64,000 nt of DNA from Pseudoleptotrichia goodfellowii (GTDB lineage Bacteria; Fusobacteriota; Fusobacteriia; Fusobacteriales; Leptotrichiaceae). The translations under genes were made by a program, and so were the position numbers. Below are positions 56,198-64,000 of the stretch, in pieces (position 1 is the stretch's first letter; each line of letters begins with the position of its first letter). The stretch is from contig NZ_AP019822.1 in NCBI RefSeq assembly GCF_007990505.1, forward strand, positions 1,550,001 through 1,614,000, written 5' to 3'. The notes beneath the pieces are model-generated. The model made no database searches. It was not told the origin of the DNA and was given only the letters and a program-made list of their open reading frames with translations.

Positions 56198-57367
56198 ATG
56201 AATATCGGTATAGATAAATTCGGTTTGGCAATCCCTGAATATTTTTTGGATATTGAGGACTTGGCTGTTGCCAGAAACGAAAATGCCAATAAATTTTCCA
56301 AAGGACTTCTGCAGCTTGAAATGAGTGTTGCACCGGTTACTCAAGATATTGTAACTTTGGGAGCAACTGCGGCTCATGAATTTTTGACCGAAGAAGATAA
56401 AAAGAAAATAGATATGATTATTATAGGTACGGAAACAGGCGTGGATCAAAGTAAATCCGCCTCTGTTTTTATTCATAACCTCTTGGGAATACAGCCTTTT
56501 GCCCGTTCTGTAGAAATAAAAGAAGCATGTTACGGAGCAACTGCAGGACTTGATTTTGCTAAAAATCATATTTTGAGAAATCCCGATTCATATGTTTTAC
56601 TCATTGCTTCAGATATTGCAAAATACGGTATCGGCACTTCGGGTGAGTCCACTCAGGGAGCGGGAAGTTGTGCCATGCTTATTAAAAAAGACCCGAATAT
56701 ACTCATTTTAAATGATGACAATGTTTGTCAAACTCGAGATATTATGGATTTCTGGCGACCGAATTATTCGCCTTATCCTTATGTTGACGGACATTTTTCC
56801 ACAAAACAGTATTTGGAATGTCTTGAAACTACGTGGGAAGAATATCGTAAAAGAAATAATAAGGATTTGAAAGATTTTGAGGCTTTCTGTTTTCATCTTC
56901 CGTTTCCCAAACTCGGACTTAAAGGCTTACAGTCCATACTGCCTAAGGATGTTGATAAAGATCTGAAAGAAAAGTTACTTGAAAATCTCCATACTTCCAT
57001 TATTTACAGTCGAAGAATCGGAAATATTTACACAGGCTCCCTTTATCTCGGACTGCTTTCACTCCTTGAAAACAGTAACAATCTCAAAGCAGGAGACAAT
57101 GTTGCTCTGTTCAGTTACGGGAGCGGTGCCGTATGTGAGATATTCAGCGGAACTTTAGCCGAAAACTTTAAAAATCATTTACGTAACGACAGAAACGAAG
57201 ATTTTGAAAAAAGGGAAAGATTATCTGTAGAACAATATGAAAAAATGTTCTTTGAAGAAATTTCTCCCGATGAAAACGGCAATGTTGAATTTAAAAATGA
57301 TGACAGCCTGTTTTCTCTTGAGAAAATAGAAGAACACAAAAGAATTTATAAATATAATCCAAAATAA
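56198..57367 (+). CDS. mvaS: Hydroxymethylglutaryl-CoA synthase
   Basis: Condenses acetyl-CoA with acetoacetyl-CoA in the mevalonate pathway to isoprenoids. The 389 residues carry the catalytic Glu79 (GTETGVDQSKS), Cys111 (EIKEACYGATAG) and His233 (FCFHLPFPKLG), the same positions as in the Enterococcus faecalis enzyme. The RBS GAGGAAGGCGG is strong. It precedes mvaA by 13 nt. Confidence 0.97.
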   Translation: MNIGIDKFGLAIPEYFLDIEDLAVARNENANKFSKGLLQLEMSVAPVTQDIVTLGATAAHEFLTEEDKKKIDMIIIGTETGVDQSKSASVFIHNLLGIQPFARSVEIKEACYGATAGLDFAKNHILRNPDSYVLLIASDIAKYGIGTSGESTQGAGSCAMLIKKDPNILILNDDNVCQTRDIMDFWRPNYSPYPYVDGHFSTKQYLECLETTWEEYRKRNNKDLKDFEAFCFHLPFPKLGLKGLQSILPKDVDKDLKEKLLENLHTSIIYSRRIGNIYTGSLYLGLLSLLENSNNLKAGDNVALFSYGSGAVCEIFSGTLAENFKNHLRNDRNEDFEKRERLSVEQYEKMFFEEISPDENGNVEFKNDDSLFSLEKIEEHKRIYKYNPK

Positions 57368-57380
57368 AGGAAACTGTTTT

Positions 57381-58811
57381 ATGAAAAATAACAAAAATAT
57401 TTGGCTCGGTTTTCATAACAAAGATAGAAACGATCGTATAAACATACTTAAAGAGAACGATTTTTTAAATGAAGAATATTCGGAAATACTTAAAAGCAAT
57501 GTTACTTTGCCTTGTGAAATTGCAGGGCAAATGTCTGAAAATAATCTCGGTACTTTTGCATTGCCTTTCGGTATTGCTCCGAATTTTCTTATTAACGGAA
57601 AAGAATTTGCCGTTCCTATGGTCACTGAAGAGCCGTCGGTTGTTGCAGCGTGCAGCTATGCAGCAAAAATCATTTCAAGATCGGGAGGATTTACTGCCGA
57701 GGTTATTAACAGAAAAATGACTGGACAGGTTGTTTTATATGATGTTAATGATATAAATACAGCTATTGAAAATATTGAAAAAAATAAAGATTTAATACTG
57801 AAAATCGCTAATGAAGCTCATCCGTCTATTGTTGCCCGTGGCGGCGGAGCGGAAGATGTCAGAGTTGAAATGTTTTCGGAGAAAAACAGCGAGAATATGA
57901 ACAATACAGATGCCAACTCCGATAATGTCGACGATTTTCTTACAGTTTATCTTATTGCCGATGTTAAAGAGGCTATGGGAGCGAATATTATAAACAATAT
58001 GCTTGAAGGGATAAAGCCTTTACTGGAAGACATTACAAAAGGTACTGCTCTGATGGGTATTTTGTCCAACTATGCTACAGAATCCCTTGTAACTGCAAGT
58101 TGTGAGATAGATATAAAGTATTTAAGTAACGATATTTCTTATGCTGCGAATGTTGCAAAGAAAACCGGACTTGCAGGCAAATATGCAAAAATCGACATGT
58201 ACCGTGCATCTACACATAATAAAGGTATATTTAACGGAATAGATGCCGTCCTAATCGCTACTGGTAATGATTGGCGTGCTATAGAAGCAGGAGGACATGC
58301 TTATGCAGTAAAAAACGGCAGATATGAAGGGCTTACTGACTGGACTTTCAATCCCGAAACTAATAAAATCAAGGGAAAACTCACACTGCCTATGCCTATC
58401 GCAAGTGTGGGCGGCTCTATCGGGCTTAATCCCACAGTAAAAGCCGCTTTTAATATCTTGGGAAATCCTGATGCGAAAACTCTGTCACAAATTATTGTTT
58501 CAGTGGGTCTTGCTCAAAATTTTGCCGCTTTAAAGGCCCTTGTTACTACGGGAATACAGAAAGGGCATATGAAACTACAGGCAAAATCATTGGCACTCCT
58601 TGCAGGTGCTGATCCCGAACAAATTGACACTGTTGTGGAAAAACTCCTCGAAGCAAGGCATATGAGCTTGGAAAAGGCAAAAGAAATTATCAAAGTATTG
58701 AAAGAGCCTTTTTACAGCGAAGCAAACATAAACAGACTGGAAAAATCTATTGAGAATGTTGAGTCAGGAAAATCAGCTTTAAAAGAGCATGAACTAATTG
58801 AAACAGAATAA
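57381..58811 (+). CDS. mvaA: Hydroxymethylglutaryl-CoA reductase (class II)
   Basis: Reduces HMG-CoA to mevalonate. The 476 residues contain the catalytic Glu motif VTEEPSVVAACSYAAK, the AMGANIINNMLE cofactor region, ATGNDWRAIEAGGHAYA and ASVGGSIGLNP. Class II bacterial length and motifs. The kinases and decarboxylase of the pathway are not in the window. Confidence 0.96.
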   Translation: MKNNKNIWLGFHNKDRNDRINILKENDFLNEEYSEILKSNVTLPCEIAGQMSENNLGTFALPFGIAPNFLINGKEFAVPMVTEEPSVVAACSYAAKIISRSGGFTAEVINRKMTGQVVLYDVNDINTAIENIEKNKDLILKIANEAHPSIVARGGGAEDVRVEMFSEKNSENMNNTDANSDNVDDFLTVYLIADVKEAMGANIINNMLEGIKPLLEDITKGTALMGILSNYATESLVTASCEIDIKYLSNDISYAANVAKKTGLAGKYAKIDMYRASTHNKGIFNGIDAVLIATGNDWRAIEAGGHAYAVKNGRYEGLTDWTFNPETNKIKGKLTLPMPIASVGGSIGLNPTVKAAFNILGNPDAKTLSQIIVSVGLAQNFAALKALVTTGIQKGHMKLQAKSLALLAGADPEQIDTVVEKLLEARHMSLEKAKEIIKVLKEPFYSEANINRLEKSIENVESGKSALKEHELIETE

Positions 58812-58838
58812 TATATTTTAGTGAGTTCACATTATCAG

Positions 58839-58868
58839 AGATAAATAAAACAATTATTTTATTTATCT
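58839..58868 (+). terminator. Terminator after mvaA
   Basis: AGATAAATAAAA pairs perfectly with TTTTATTTATCT around a 6-nt loop, then TTTTATTT. Confidence 0.85.
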
Positions 58869-58893
58869 TTTTATTTGCCCATACAAAAATCAT

Positions 58894-58943
58894 TTGACAA
58901 AATCACTAATTAGTGTTAAAAAAATTTTTGTTACTAATTAGTA
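58894..58943 (+). promoter_or_regulatory. marR promoter with two palindromic operators
   Basis: TTGACA (58894-58899), 17-nt spacer, TAAAAA (58917-58922). The perfect palindrome CACTAATTAGTG (58904-58915) fills the spacer, and a second, TACTAATTAGTA (58932-58943), lies downstream of the -10: typical MarR-type operators. Confidence 0.75.
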
Positions 58944-58963
58944 CTTTTTCTTCGGAGGAATTT

Positions 58964-59371
58964 ATGAATACGGAATGGGAAAAAAACTCGTCTATACACT
59001 TACAGATAATCTTACAGAGAGTAGTAGCAAAGTTGGTAAAGATTTTAGAGATAAAGGACTGACTGTTTCACAGTTCAGTGTACTGGATGTTCTTTATACT
59101 AAAGGAGAAATGCGTATTTGCGAGTTGATAAAGAAAGTTCTTTCAACTTCAGGAAATATGACTGTTGTTATAAAAAATATGGAACAGAGGGGTTGGCTTT
59201 ACAGAAATATTTCAGAAACTGATAAACGGGCATTTATAGTAGGTCTTACTGAAAAAGGAAAAAACTGTTTGAAAGTGTTTTACCCGAACATAGAGCTGAA
59301 ATTGAAAAAACATACAGTATTATTACCTCTGAAGAAAAAAAGTAGTTAATCGACATATTGAGAAAGTTTAA
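58964..59371 (+). pseudogene. MarR-family regulator with three frameshifts
   Basis: The family winged helix is obvious (GLTVSQFSVLDVLYTKGEMRICELIKKVLSTSGNMTVVIKNMEQRGWLYRNISETDKRAFIVGLTEKGK), but no single frame spans it. The SD CGGAGGAA directs an ATG at 58964 (MNTEWEKNSSIHL); a -1 shift leads to the core frame; a second near 59280 leads to PEHRAEIEKTYSIITSEEKK; a third, in an A-run near 59335, leads to VVNRHIEKV and TAA at 59371. Restored length would be about 136 residues. Three separate lesions suggest real decay, though indel errors in the assembly are possible. Confidence 0.8.
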
Positions 59372-59399
59372 AAATATAGAATAGAACGGAGGAAATAAG

Positions 59400-59960
59400 A
59401 TGTCTAAAAAAACAGTATTATTAGCAGTCGGCTCTTTCAGAAAAAACTCCTTTAATCAGGTAGTTTCCGACTATATTGCAGAAGTATTAAAAGAAGAAGG
59501 AGCAAATGTCGAATTTCTGGATTACAGAAATGTTCCTTTATTGGAACAGGATACAGAATTTCCTACTCCGAAAGAAGTAATCTCGGTAAAAGATCAAATG
59601 AGAAAAGCAGATGCTTTATGGGTTGTTTCTCCCGAATATAACGGATCTTATCCGGCAGTCGTAAAAAATTTACTTGATTGGTTATCCCGTCCGGAAAAAC
59701 TTCTTGATTACACGACACCTACTGTTATTGCAGGAAAACCTGCAACTATCAGCGGAATTGCAGGATCTACAGGAGCTAAATTTGTCAGAGAAAATCTTTC
59801 AACATTATTAGGTTATATCCGTATGAATCCTATGCCGGGAACAGGAGTGGGATTAAGCGTACCTACTGAAGCATGGCAAACAGGAGTTTTGACTCTTAGT
59901 GATGAACAGAAAAACGCTTTAAAAAAACAGGTCAAAGAATTTCTTGAATACATAAAATAA
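59400..59960 (+). CDS. NAD(P)H-dependent FMN reductase
   Basis: A 186-residue flavodoxin-like reductase: AVGSFRKNSFNQ (phosphate loop), WVVSPEYNGSYPAVVKNLLDWLSRP (family signature) and ISGIAGSTGAKFVRENLSTLL. It reduces flavins, azo compounds or quinones in the cytoplasm. MarR-type repressors often control such genes, and the decayed marR lies directly upstream with operators intact, so expression may be derepressed. Confidence 0.93.
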   Translation: MSKKTVLLAVGSFRKNSFNQVVSDYIAEVLKEEGANVEFLDYRNVPLLEQDTEFPTPKEVISVKDQMRKADALWVVSPEYNGSYPAVVKNLLDWLSRPEKLLDYTTPTVIAGKPATISGIAGSTGAKFVRENLSTLLGYIRMNPMPGTGVGLSVPTEAWQTGVLTLSDEQKNALKKQVKEFLEYIK

Positions 59961-60024
59961 ACTTTATTTATTTTATTTAAAACCTAAAAATTTTACCTAA
60001 CTGATAGTAACATTTTAAAAAATT

Positions 60025-60065
60025 AAGACTGTATTAAAATAGTGATTTTCTATTTTTACAGTCTT
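60025..60065 (+). terminator. Terminator after the FMN reductase
   Basis: AAGACTGTA pairs with TACAGTCTT, with an inner AAAATAG/CTATTTT stem, then TTTTC. It resembles the hairpins at 8474 and 40182. Confidence 0.85.
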
Positions 60066-60134
60066 TTTCATTTTAATGTACAATTTATTTTAAGATTTTT
60101 ATTTAATTTATTTTGACTCTTTACTGATTTAAAA

Positions 60135-60764
60135 TCAAATCTTTTTTTGATCTGCTTTTTCAATATTTATTTTATCGTCTTCGACCAGTACAGCTTCATT
60201 ATTGCTGATAGGCTGTAACTCCAAATCATCGGAATAAGTATCTATTATTTTCTGGGATATTTTTTGAAAAGGAAAATTTTTATAATGAGGTACTATGTAA
60301 AATTCTATTAATCCTAACGCATCAAAATTTTTTAAATTCGGTGCTTTCTCAGCATTATCCATTAATTTTACATATTCTATATTCTTTGACGTAATCATAG
60401 CTCCTGCCGATTCTCCTATATATAGCTTTCCGTTATTTATTTCTTCAATAATAACCTTATCCGCTCCTGTTCTTTTTAACTCGGATAAGAGAAAAAAAGT
60501 ATTTCCTCCTGTTACATAAATAAAATCATTTTCTTTTATTCTTTTACTTATCTCGGTTATTTCTAACGCAGATATTTCAAGTGTATCTACTGTCATTCCC
60601 AATTTTTCAAGTGCTTTTTTCCCTGCATTTACATAAAATTTTACCTTTTCGGGAATACTTGCAGTCGGTATGAAGGTTACCGTTTTTCCTTTAAGATTTT
60701 TTTCAAAATTCGGTAAAATAGCTGCTACATCTTTAAAAGACGATACTAAAAACATTTTTTTCAT
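60135..60764 (-). CDS. Peptidase E-like (S51) hydrolase
   Basis: A 209-residue class I glutamine-amidotransferase-like hydrolase of the S51 family: nucleophile Ser in YIGESAGAMITS, YVTGGNTFFLLSELKR upstream, and the catalytic His in FYIVPHYKNFPF. Related to peptidase E (Asp-X dipeptides) and cyanophycinase; substrate not determinable. Divergent from the WYL regulator gene. Confidence 0.85.
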   Translation of the reverse strand: MKKMFLVSSFKDVAAILPNFEKNLKGKTVTFIPTASIPEKVKFYVNAGKKALEKLGMTVDTLEISALEITEISKRIKENDFIYVTGGNTFFLLSELKRTGADKVIIEEINNGKLYIGESAGAMITSKNIEYVKLMDNAEKAPNLKNFDALGLIEFYIVPHYKNFPFQKISQKIIDTYSDDLELQPISNNEAVLVEDDKINIEKADQKKI

Positions 60765-60777
60765 ATTATTCTCTCCT

Positions 60778-60806
60778 TTGCTATTTTTTTATATCTGTAG
60801 TATAAT
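60778..60806 (+). promoter_or_regulatory. Promoter of the WYL regulator gene
   Basis: TTGCTA (60778-60783), 17-nt spacer, TATAAT (60801-60806). An opposing TTGACA (60816-60821, minus strand) for the peptidase E-like gene overlaps this region. Confidence 0.55.
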
Positions 60807-60856
60807 ACAAAAAAGTGTCAATTTATGAAACTATTTATTAAAAAAGGAGACAAACT

Positions 60857-61786
60857 ATGAATAAATCCGAAAGAATAAATGACATGATGATATTTTTGAA
60901 TGATAAAAATTCATTTAATTTAACAGATCTTATAAATAAATACAGCATATCAAAAAGTACGGCCCTCAGAGATATAGAGACTTTGGAAAGAATAGGTATG
61001 CCTTTATATTCCGTAAAAGGCAGAAACGGGTGTTACAAAATACTTAACAACAGGCTTCTTTCTCCTATTGTATTTAATATTGAGGAAGTATTTGCTTTGT
61101 ATTTTTCTATGCTCACATTAGGGGCATACGAAACTACTCCCTTTCATTTAAGTGTGGAAAAGCTGAAAAAGAAATTTGAAAATTGTTTGCCTTCAAAAAA
61201 AATCGAAATGCTTCATAAAGCAGAAAAAGTATTTAGTCTTGCTTCAATTCAGCATAATAATCAATGTCCGTTTTTAAAAGAAATTTTACAATATGCTTCG
61301 GAAGAAAAAGTTTCTGAAATAATATATAAAGAGTATAAATATTATGTTCAGTTTTTCAATATTTCTTCTGCCTACGGTCAATGGTACGGAACAGGATATA
61401 ATTTTGAAAAAAACAAAATACAGGTATTTCGTTGTGATAAGATCTCTGAAATCAAGGAAAGCAATAAATATCAGTCAAAATCTTTGTCGGAGTTTTTAAA
61501 ATCTTCTGATTTATTGTATAAAAATGAAAATGCCGTTGATTTTGAAATTGAAATAACCGAAAAAGGTGTCGATTTATTTTTCAAAGAACATTATCCCTCT
61601 ATGAAACTTCATTCGGAAAATAACAAACAATATATTCGAGGATTTTATAATCCCGATGAAACGGGTTTTATTTCAAATTATTTTATAAATTTTGGAGAAA
61701 ATATCCTGGCTATAAAACCTTTATCTCTGAAAAAATTAATTATCGATAAACTGAACTCTCGTTTAAAATACTGCTTAAAACTTTGA
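60857..61786 (+). CDS. YafY-type HTH/WYL-domain regulator
   Basis: A 309-residue regulator: an N-terminal HTH_11 winged helix (RINDMMIFLNDKNSFNLTDLINKYSISKSTALRDIETLERIGMPLYSVKGRNGCYKI) and a divergent WYL-like domain in which the usual motif appears as YGQWYGTGYNFEKNKIQVFRCDKI. It resembles DeoR/YafY sensors. Ligand and targets unknown; the divergent peptidase E-like gene is a candidate. The RBS AAAAAGGAGA is strong. Confidence 0.9.
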   Translation: MNKSERINDMMIFLNDKNSFNLTDLINKYSISKSTALRDIETLERIGMPLYSVKGRNGCYKILNNRLLSPIVFNIEEVFALYFSMLTLGAYETTPFHLSVEKLKKKFENCLPSKKIEMLHKAEKVFSLASIQHNNQCPFLKEILQYASEEKVSEIIYKEYKYYVQFFNISSAYGQWYGTGYNFEKNKIQVFRCDKISEIKESNKYQSKSLSEFLKSSDLLYKNENAVDFEIEITEKGVDLFFKEHYPSMKLHSENNKQYIRGFYNPDETGFISNYFINFGENILAIKPLSLKKLIIDKLNSRLKYCLKL

Positions 61787-61826
61787 TTTTATTGAATTTT
61801 TATTGTTTCTTTTATAAATAAAACTT

Positions 61827-61850
61827 AATGAGGGCTGTTATACCCTCATT
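61827..61850. terminator. Bidirectional terminator between the WYL gene and toxN
   Basis: AATGAGGG pairs with CCCTCATT around an 8-nt loop, between convergent genes. Confidence 0.8.
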
Positions 61851-61853
61851 TTA

Positions 61854-62342
61854 TTATATCTTGTCTATTTCTTCTATTAATTTATTTTTTATATCTGTTA
61901 TATGTTGTCTAAAAAAATTAGGATTTATACTTTCATAAAATAATATACGTCTTAATTTTCTTTCCAATTCTTCAATTAATTTTCTATTTTTTATAATATA
62001 ATGTTCACTATTATAGATTAAATATTTTTTTTCAATATATTTGTCAATAATCGGAATTACATCACTTATAAAAAATATTGATTCTACTGTCGTTTTTCCA
62101 ATATGATAAAAACAGGATCTTATATCTTTTTTATCACACTCCAAAAAATTTTTCAATCTTCTTTTTGCTTTTTCGTCTCTATGATTAAAATTCCCCATAG
62201 GAATTGCCCAATAAATATCTGAATTATCTATTTTAAAAAGGCATACTAAAGGTCTTTCTTTAGTATCATTCCATTCCCCTCCGACTTCTTTTATTTTTTG
62301 ATAAAACTCCTTTTTAGCAAAATACACCCCATAAATTTTCAT
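61854..62342 (-). CDS. Type III toxin, ToxN/AbiQ-like endoribonuclease
   Basis: A 162-residue protein starting MKIYGVYFAKKEFYQKIKEVGGEWNDTKERPLVCLF; the pattern of an N-terminal strand, RPLVCLFKIDNSDIYWAIPMGNF, a HRDEKAKRRLKNFL helix and SIFFISDVIPIIDKYI matches the ToxN/CptN/TenpN group of type III toxins, which cut RNA. Exact subfamily (CptIN-like suspected) is uncertain. I chose the ATG at 62342 because AGGGGGGA lies just upstream; a TTG extension would start inside the hairpin. The upstream promoter, repeat array and terminator complete the module. Host growth arrest or phage abortive infection is expected by family. Confidence 0.85.
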   Translation of the reverse strand: MKIYGVYFAKKEFYQKIKEVGGEWNDTKERPLVCLFKIDNSDIYWAIPMGNFNHRDEKAKRRLKNFLECDKKDIRSCFYHIGKTTVESIFFISDVIPIIDKYIEKKYLIYNSEHYIIKNRKLIEELERKLRRILFYESINPNFFRQHITDIKNKLIEEIDKI

Positions 62343-62358
62343 ATTCCCCCCTATCAAA

Positions 62359-62389
62359 TATGGCTTCAAGTACTAAACTCGAAGCCATA
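62359..62389 (-). terminator. Attenuator hairpin between antitoxin RNA and toxin
   Basis: TATGGCTTCGAG pairs with CTTGAAGCCATA around a 7-nt loop, 12 bp with one G-U that pairs only in the minus-strand RNA. It lies between the last repeat and the toxin RBS, the place of the type III terminator that limits toxin expression. The following U-run is short (TTTG). Confidence 0.7.
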
Positions 62390-62508
62390 ATTCAATGTTA
62401 TTTCCTACATTGAGAAAGGTATTTGTATCAATTCGGTGTTTTTCCCTACACCGAAAAAGGTATTTGTATCAATTCAATGTTATTTCCTACATTGAGAAAG
62501 GTATTTTC
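62384..62508 (-). ncRNA. Type III antitoxin RNA: about three 41-nt tandem repeats
   Basis: Read on the minus strand the units start at 62506, 62465 and 62424 with AAATACCTTT, period exactly 41 nt, and the third breaks off after about 36 nt. Each unit holds a hairpin (CAATGT/ACATTG in units 1 and 3, CGGTGT/ACACCG in unit 2) and an invariant AGG in the loop that could pair with the upstream CCT. Transcription would start near 62508. In this class the toxin itself cuts the precursor into single repeats that inactivate it. Confidence 0.82.
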
Positions 62509-62514
62509 TAATGT

Positions 62515-62543
62515 ATTTTACCCTTTTTTTAATTTAAAGTCAA
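62515..62543 (-). promoter_or_regulatory. Antitoxin RNA promoter
   Basis: TTGACT (62538-62543), exactly 17 nt, TAAAAT (62515-62520) on the minus strand; the predicted start falls about 2 nt before the first repeat. Confidence 0.85.
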
Positions 62544-62572
62544 ATAATTTTTCAAAAACCAATCTTTAGATT

Positions 62573-64000
62573 TTACATCATCCCAGGCATTCCCATTCCG
62601 CCCGGCATTCCTCCACCCATCGGTGTGTCTTCTTTTTCGTTCGCAACGGCAACTTCAGTTGTCAACAATACAGATGACACCGATATTGCATTTTGAATAG
62701 CAGATCTTGTTACTTTTGCAGGATCTATAATTCCCGCTTTAACCATATCCACATATTCTTCTTTTGCCGCATCAAATCCTATTCCTGCTTCGGAATTTTT
62801 AACTTTTTCCACAACTACTCCTGCATCAAGTCCGGCATTTATAACTATCTGTTTCATAGGTGAATATAAAGCTCTTTTAACGATTTCCACTCCTAAACCT
62901 TCTTCACCTTCCAATTTATAGTCTTCTATAGCTTTTGCTATTTGAACAAGTATTGTTCCTCCTCCGGGAACTATTCCTTCTTCAACAGCAGCTTTTGTAG
63001 CATTCAATGCATCTTCTATTCTCAATTTTCTTTCTTTCATTTCAGTTTCAGTAGCAGCCCCTACTTTTATAACTGCCACTCCACCTGATAATTTTGCAAG
63101 TCTTTCCTGTAATTTTTCTCTGTCATAGTCCGAAGTTGTAGTTTCAATAGTATTTTTTATTTGAGCTACTCTCGCCTGAATATCTTTAGACTGACCCATA
63201 CCGTCTACGATTACTGTATTGTCTTTTGTAACTCTTACTTTTTTAGCCTGTCCAAGGAAGTTTGTATCGGCATTTTCCAATTTAACTCCTTTTTCTTCAG
63301 AAATTACTTCTCCACCTGTTAATATTGCAATATCTTCAAGCATAGCTTTTCTTCTGTCTCCAAAAGCAGGTGCTTTTACTGCTGCAATATTCAATGTTCC
63401 TCTTAATTTGTTTACTACCAATGTTGCAAGTGCTTCTCCTTCAACATCTTCTGCAACTATTAACATAGGTCTTCCTGTTTCTACAGTTTTTTCCAATATC
63501 GGCAATAATTCTTTCATGCTCGATATTTTTTTATCCGTAATCAATATGAACGGATTGTCAAGTTCTACAACCATTCTTTCAGAGTCGGAAACCATGTAAG
63601 GCGACAAATACCCGTTGTCAAATTGCATTCCTTCTACAACTTCCAATGTAGTATCAAGAGATTTAGCTTCTTCAACTGTAATTACTCCTGATTCTCCTAC
63701 TTTTTCCATAGCCTGAGCTATTAATTTTCCTATTTCTTCATCTGAAGCCGATATTGCTCCTACTTGTGCTATTTCATCGTTTGATTCGATTTTTTTAGCT
63801 CTTTTTACCAATTCTTCTATTACTTTTTTAGAAGCTTTTTCCATTCCTTTTCTTATAAATACAGGATTTGCTCCTGAAGCAACCATTTTAAGTCCTTCTT
63901 TTATTAATGCCTGTGCCAATACTGTTGCTGTAGTTGTCCCGTCTCCTGCTACATCGTTGGATTTTGTCGCAACTTCTTTTACAATTTGAGCTCCAAGATT
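62573..64000 (-). CDS. groL: Chaperonin GroEL (partial, 5' end beyond the window)
   Basis: C-terminal 475 residues of the 60-kDa chaperonin; the frame is open through the window edge, with [31 protein letters not shown] near the edge, then [51 protein letters not shown] and the GGM tail [15 protein letters not shown]. It folds proteins in the GroES-capped double ring. groES would lie upstream, outside. The type III module follows it on the same strand. Confidence 0.98.
   Translation of the reverse strand, partial: NLGAQIVKEVATKSNDVAGDGTTTATVLAQALIKEGLKMVASGANPVFIRKGMEKASKKVIEELVKRAKKIESNDEIAQVGAISASDEEIGKLIAQAMEKVGESGVITVEEAKSLDTTLEVVEGMQFDNGYLSPYMVSDSERMVVELDNPFILITDKKISSMKELLPILEKTVETGRPMLIVAEDVEGEALATLVVNKLRGTLNIAAVKAPAFGDRRKAMLEDIAILTGGEVISEEKGVKLENADTNFLGQAKKVRVTKDNTVIVDGMGQSKDIQARVAQIKNTIETTTSDYDREKLQERLAKLSGGVAVIKVGAATETEMKERKLRIEDALNATKAAVEEGIVPGGGTILVQIAKAIEDYKLEGEEGLGVEIVKRALYSPMKQIVINAGLDAGVVVEKVKNSEAGIGFDAAKEEYVDMVKAGIIDPAKVTRSAIQNAISVSSVLLTTEVAVANEKEDTPMGGGMPGGMGMPGMM

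Noticed and set aside
56159-56569. Minus-strand 136-codon frame over the start of mvaS
   Set aside because: It is antisense to the confidently assigned mvaS, with no RBS and low-complexity composition.
58975-59349. Intact 124-residue MarR protein
   Set aside because: The frame lacks an RBS at its ATG and its ends (MGKKLVYT..., ...LLPLKKKSS) do not look like MarR, while the two neighbouring frames continue the family pattern.
62384-62506. Repeat array as a CRISPR array
   Set aside because: The units are contiguous at a 41-nt period without unique spacers, there are only about three of them, and no cas gene is nearby; the type III antitoxin layout explains them better.

Overview
The window looks like a chromosomal segment of a low-GC, Gram-negative-type bacterium, most probably a member of the Fusobacteriota close to Leptotrichia. 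The pointers are strong AT bias with AGA/AAA-rich coding, lipid A/LPS-type genes (waaA, an LpxL-like acyltransferase, LolD/LolE, a LolA-like protein) side by side with Firmicute-like traits (RNase Y-YmdB, RNase M5, an L27 with a cleavable N-terminal extension plus its protease Prp, NrdR). The genus is an inference; no rRNA or tRNA is present. The right edge cuts groL, and no rRNA, tRNA, IS element, prophage or CRISPR array was seen.

Layout. 0-5 kb: dprA, a TPR protein, asnS, a frameshifted SH3 protein and the rplU-prp-rpmA operon. 5-14.8 kb: trmB-waaA, an MFS transporter, HU, cmk-prmA-ymdB, rny, a lipoprotein, an LpxL-like acyltransferase and rpsO. 14.8-21.4 kb: a long minus-strand unit thyA-folA-tetR-LPLAT-metG-TPR-tlpA. 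21.5-26.3 kb: ruvC-trmL behind a Fur-like box, cls-truB, ridA and hpf. 26.5-33.6 kb: a Deg-like protease, lolE, lolD, dinB, a 49-residue ORF, pepD, rnmV and a membrane protein in one run. 33.7-37.8 kb: mreC, lolA-like, recO, an EIIA protein, nrdR and an FtsB/DivIC-like protein. 38-46.5 kb (plus strand): an EF-G-like GTPase, then a sugar ABC importer with a LacZ-type beta-galactosidase. 46.5-56 kb (minus strand): YefM-YoeB, a B3/B4 protein, a cluster of small exported proteins and two tandem PepO metallopeptidases. 56-60 kb (plus strand): mvaS-mvaA, a decayed marR and a flavin reductase. 60-64 kb: a peptidase E-like gene, a WYL regulator, a type III toxin-antitoxin locus and groL.

The most notable system is at 61.85-62.54 kb: a near-consensus promoter, about three 41-nt tandem repeats that each encode a hairpin, a terminator-like hairpin, then an RBS and a 162-residue ToxN/AbiQ-like protein. 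This is the layout of a type III (RNA antitoxin) toxin-antitoxin/phage-defence module. The middle repeat differs from its neighbours by compensatory stem changes, direct evidence that RNA structure is selected.

Other unusual signals: three promoters in the exported-protein cluster share a TTTCAG-N5-TTTMAG direct repeat exactly 10 nt upstream of the -10 box; four genes (asnS, waaA, the Deg-like gene, thyA) have an inverted repeat inserted between a strong Shine-Dalgarno and the start codon; a 74-bp palindromic repeat occurs twice with structure-preserving changes; a Fur-like box overlaps the ruvC promoter; and marR carries three single-base deletions while its two operators are intact.
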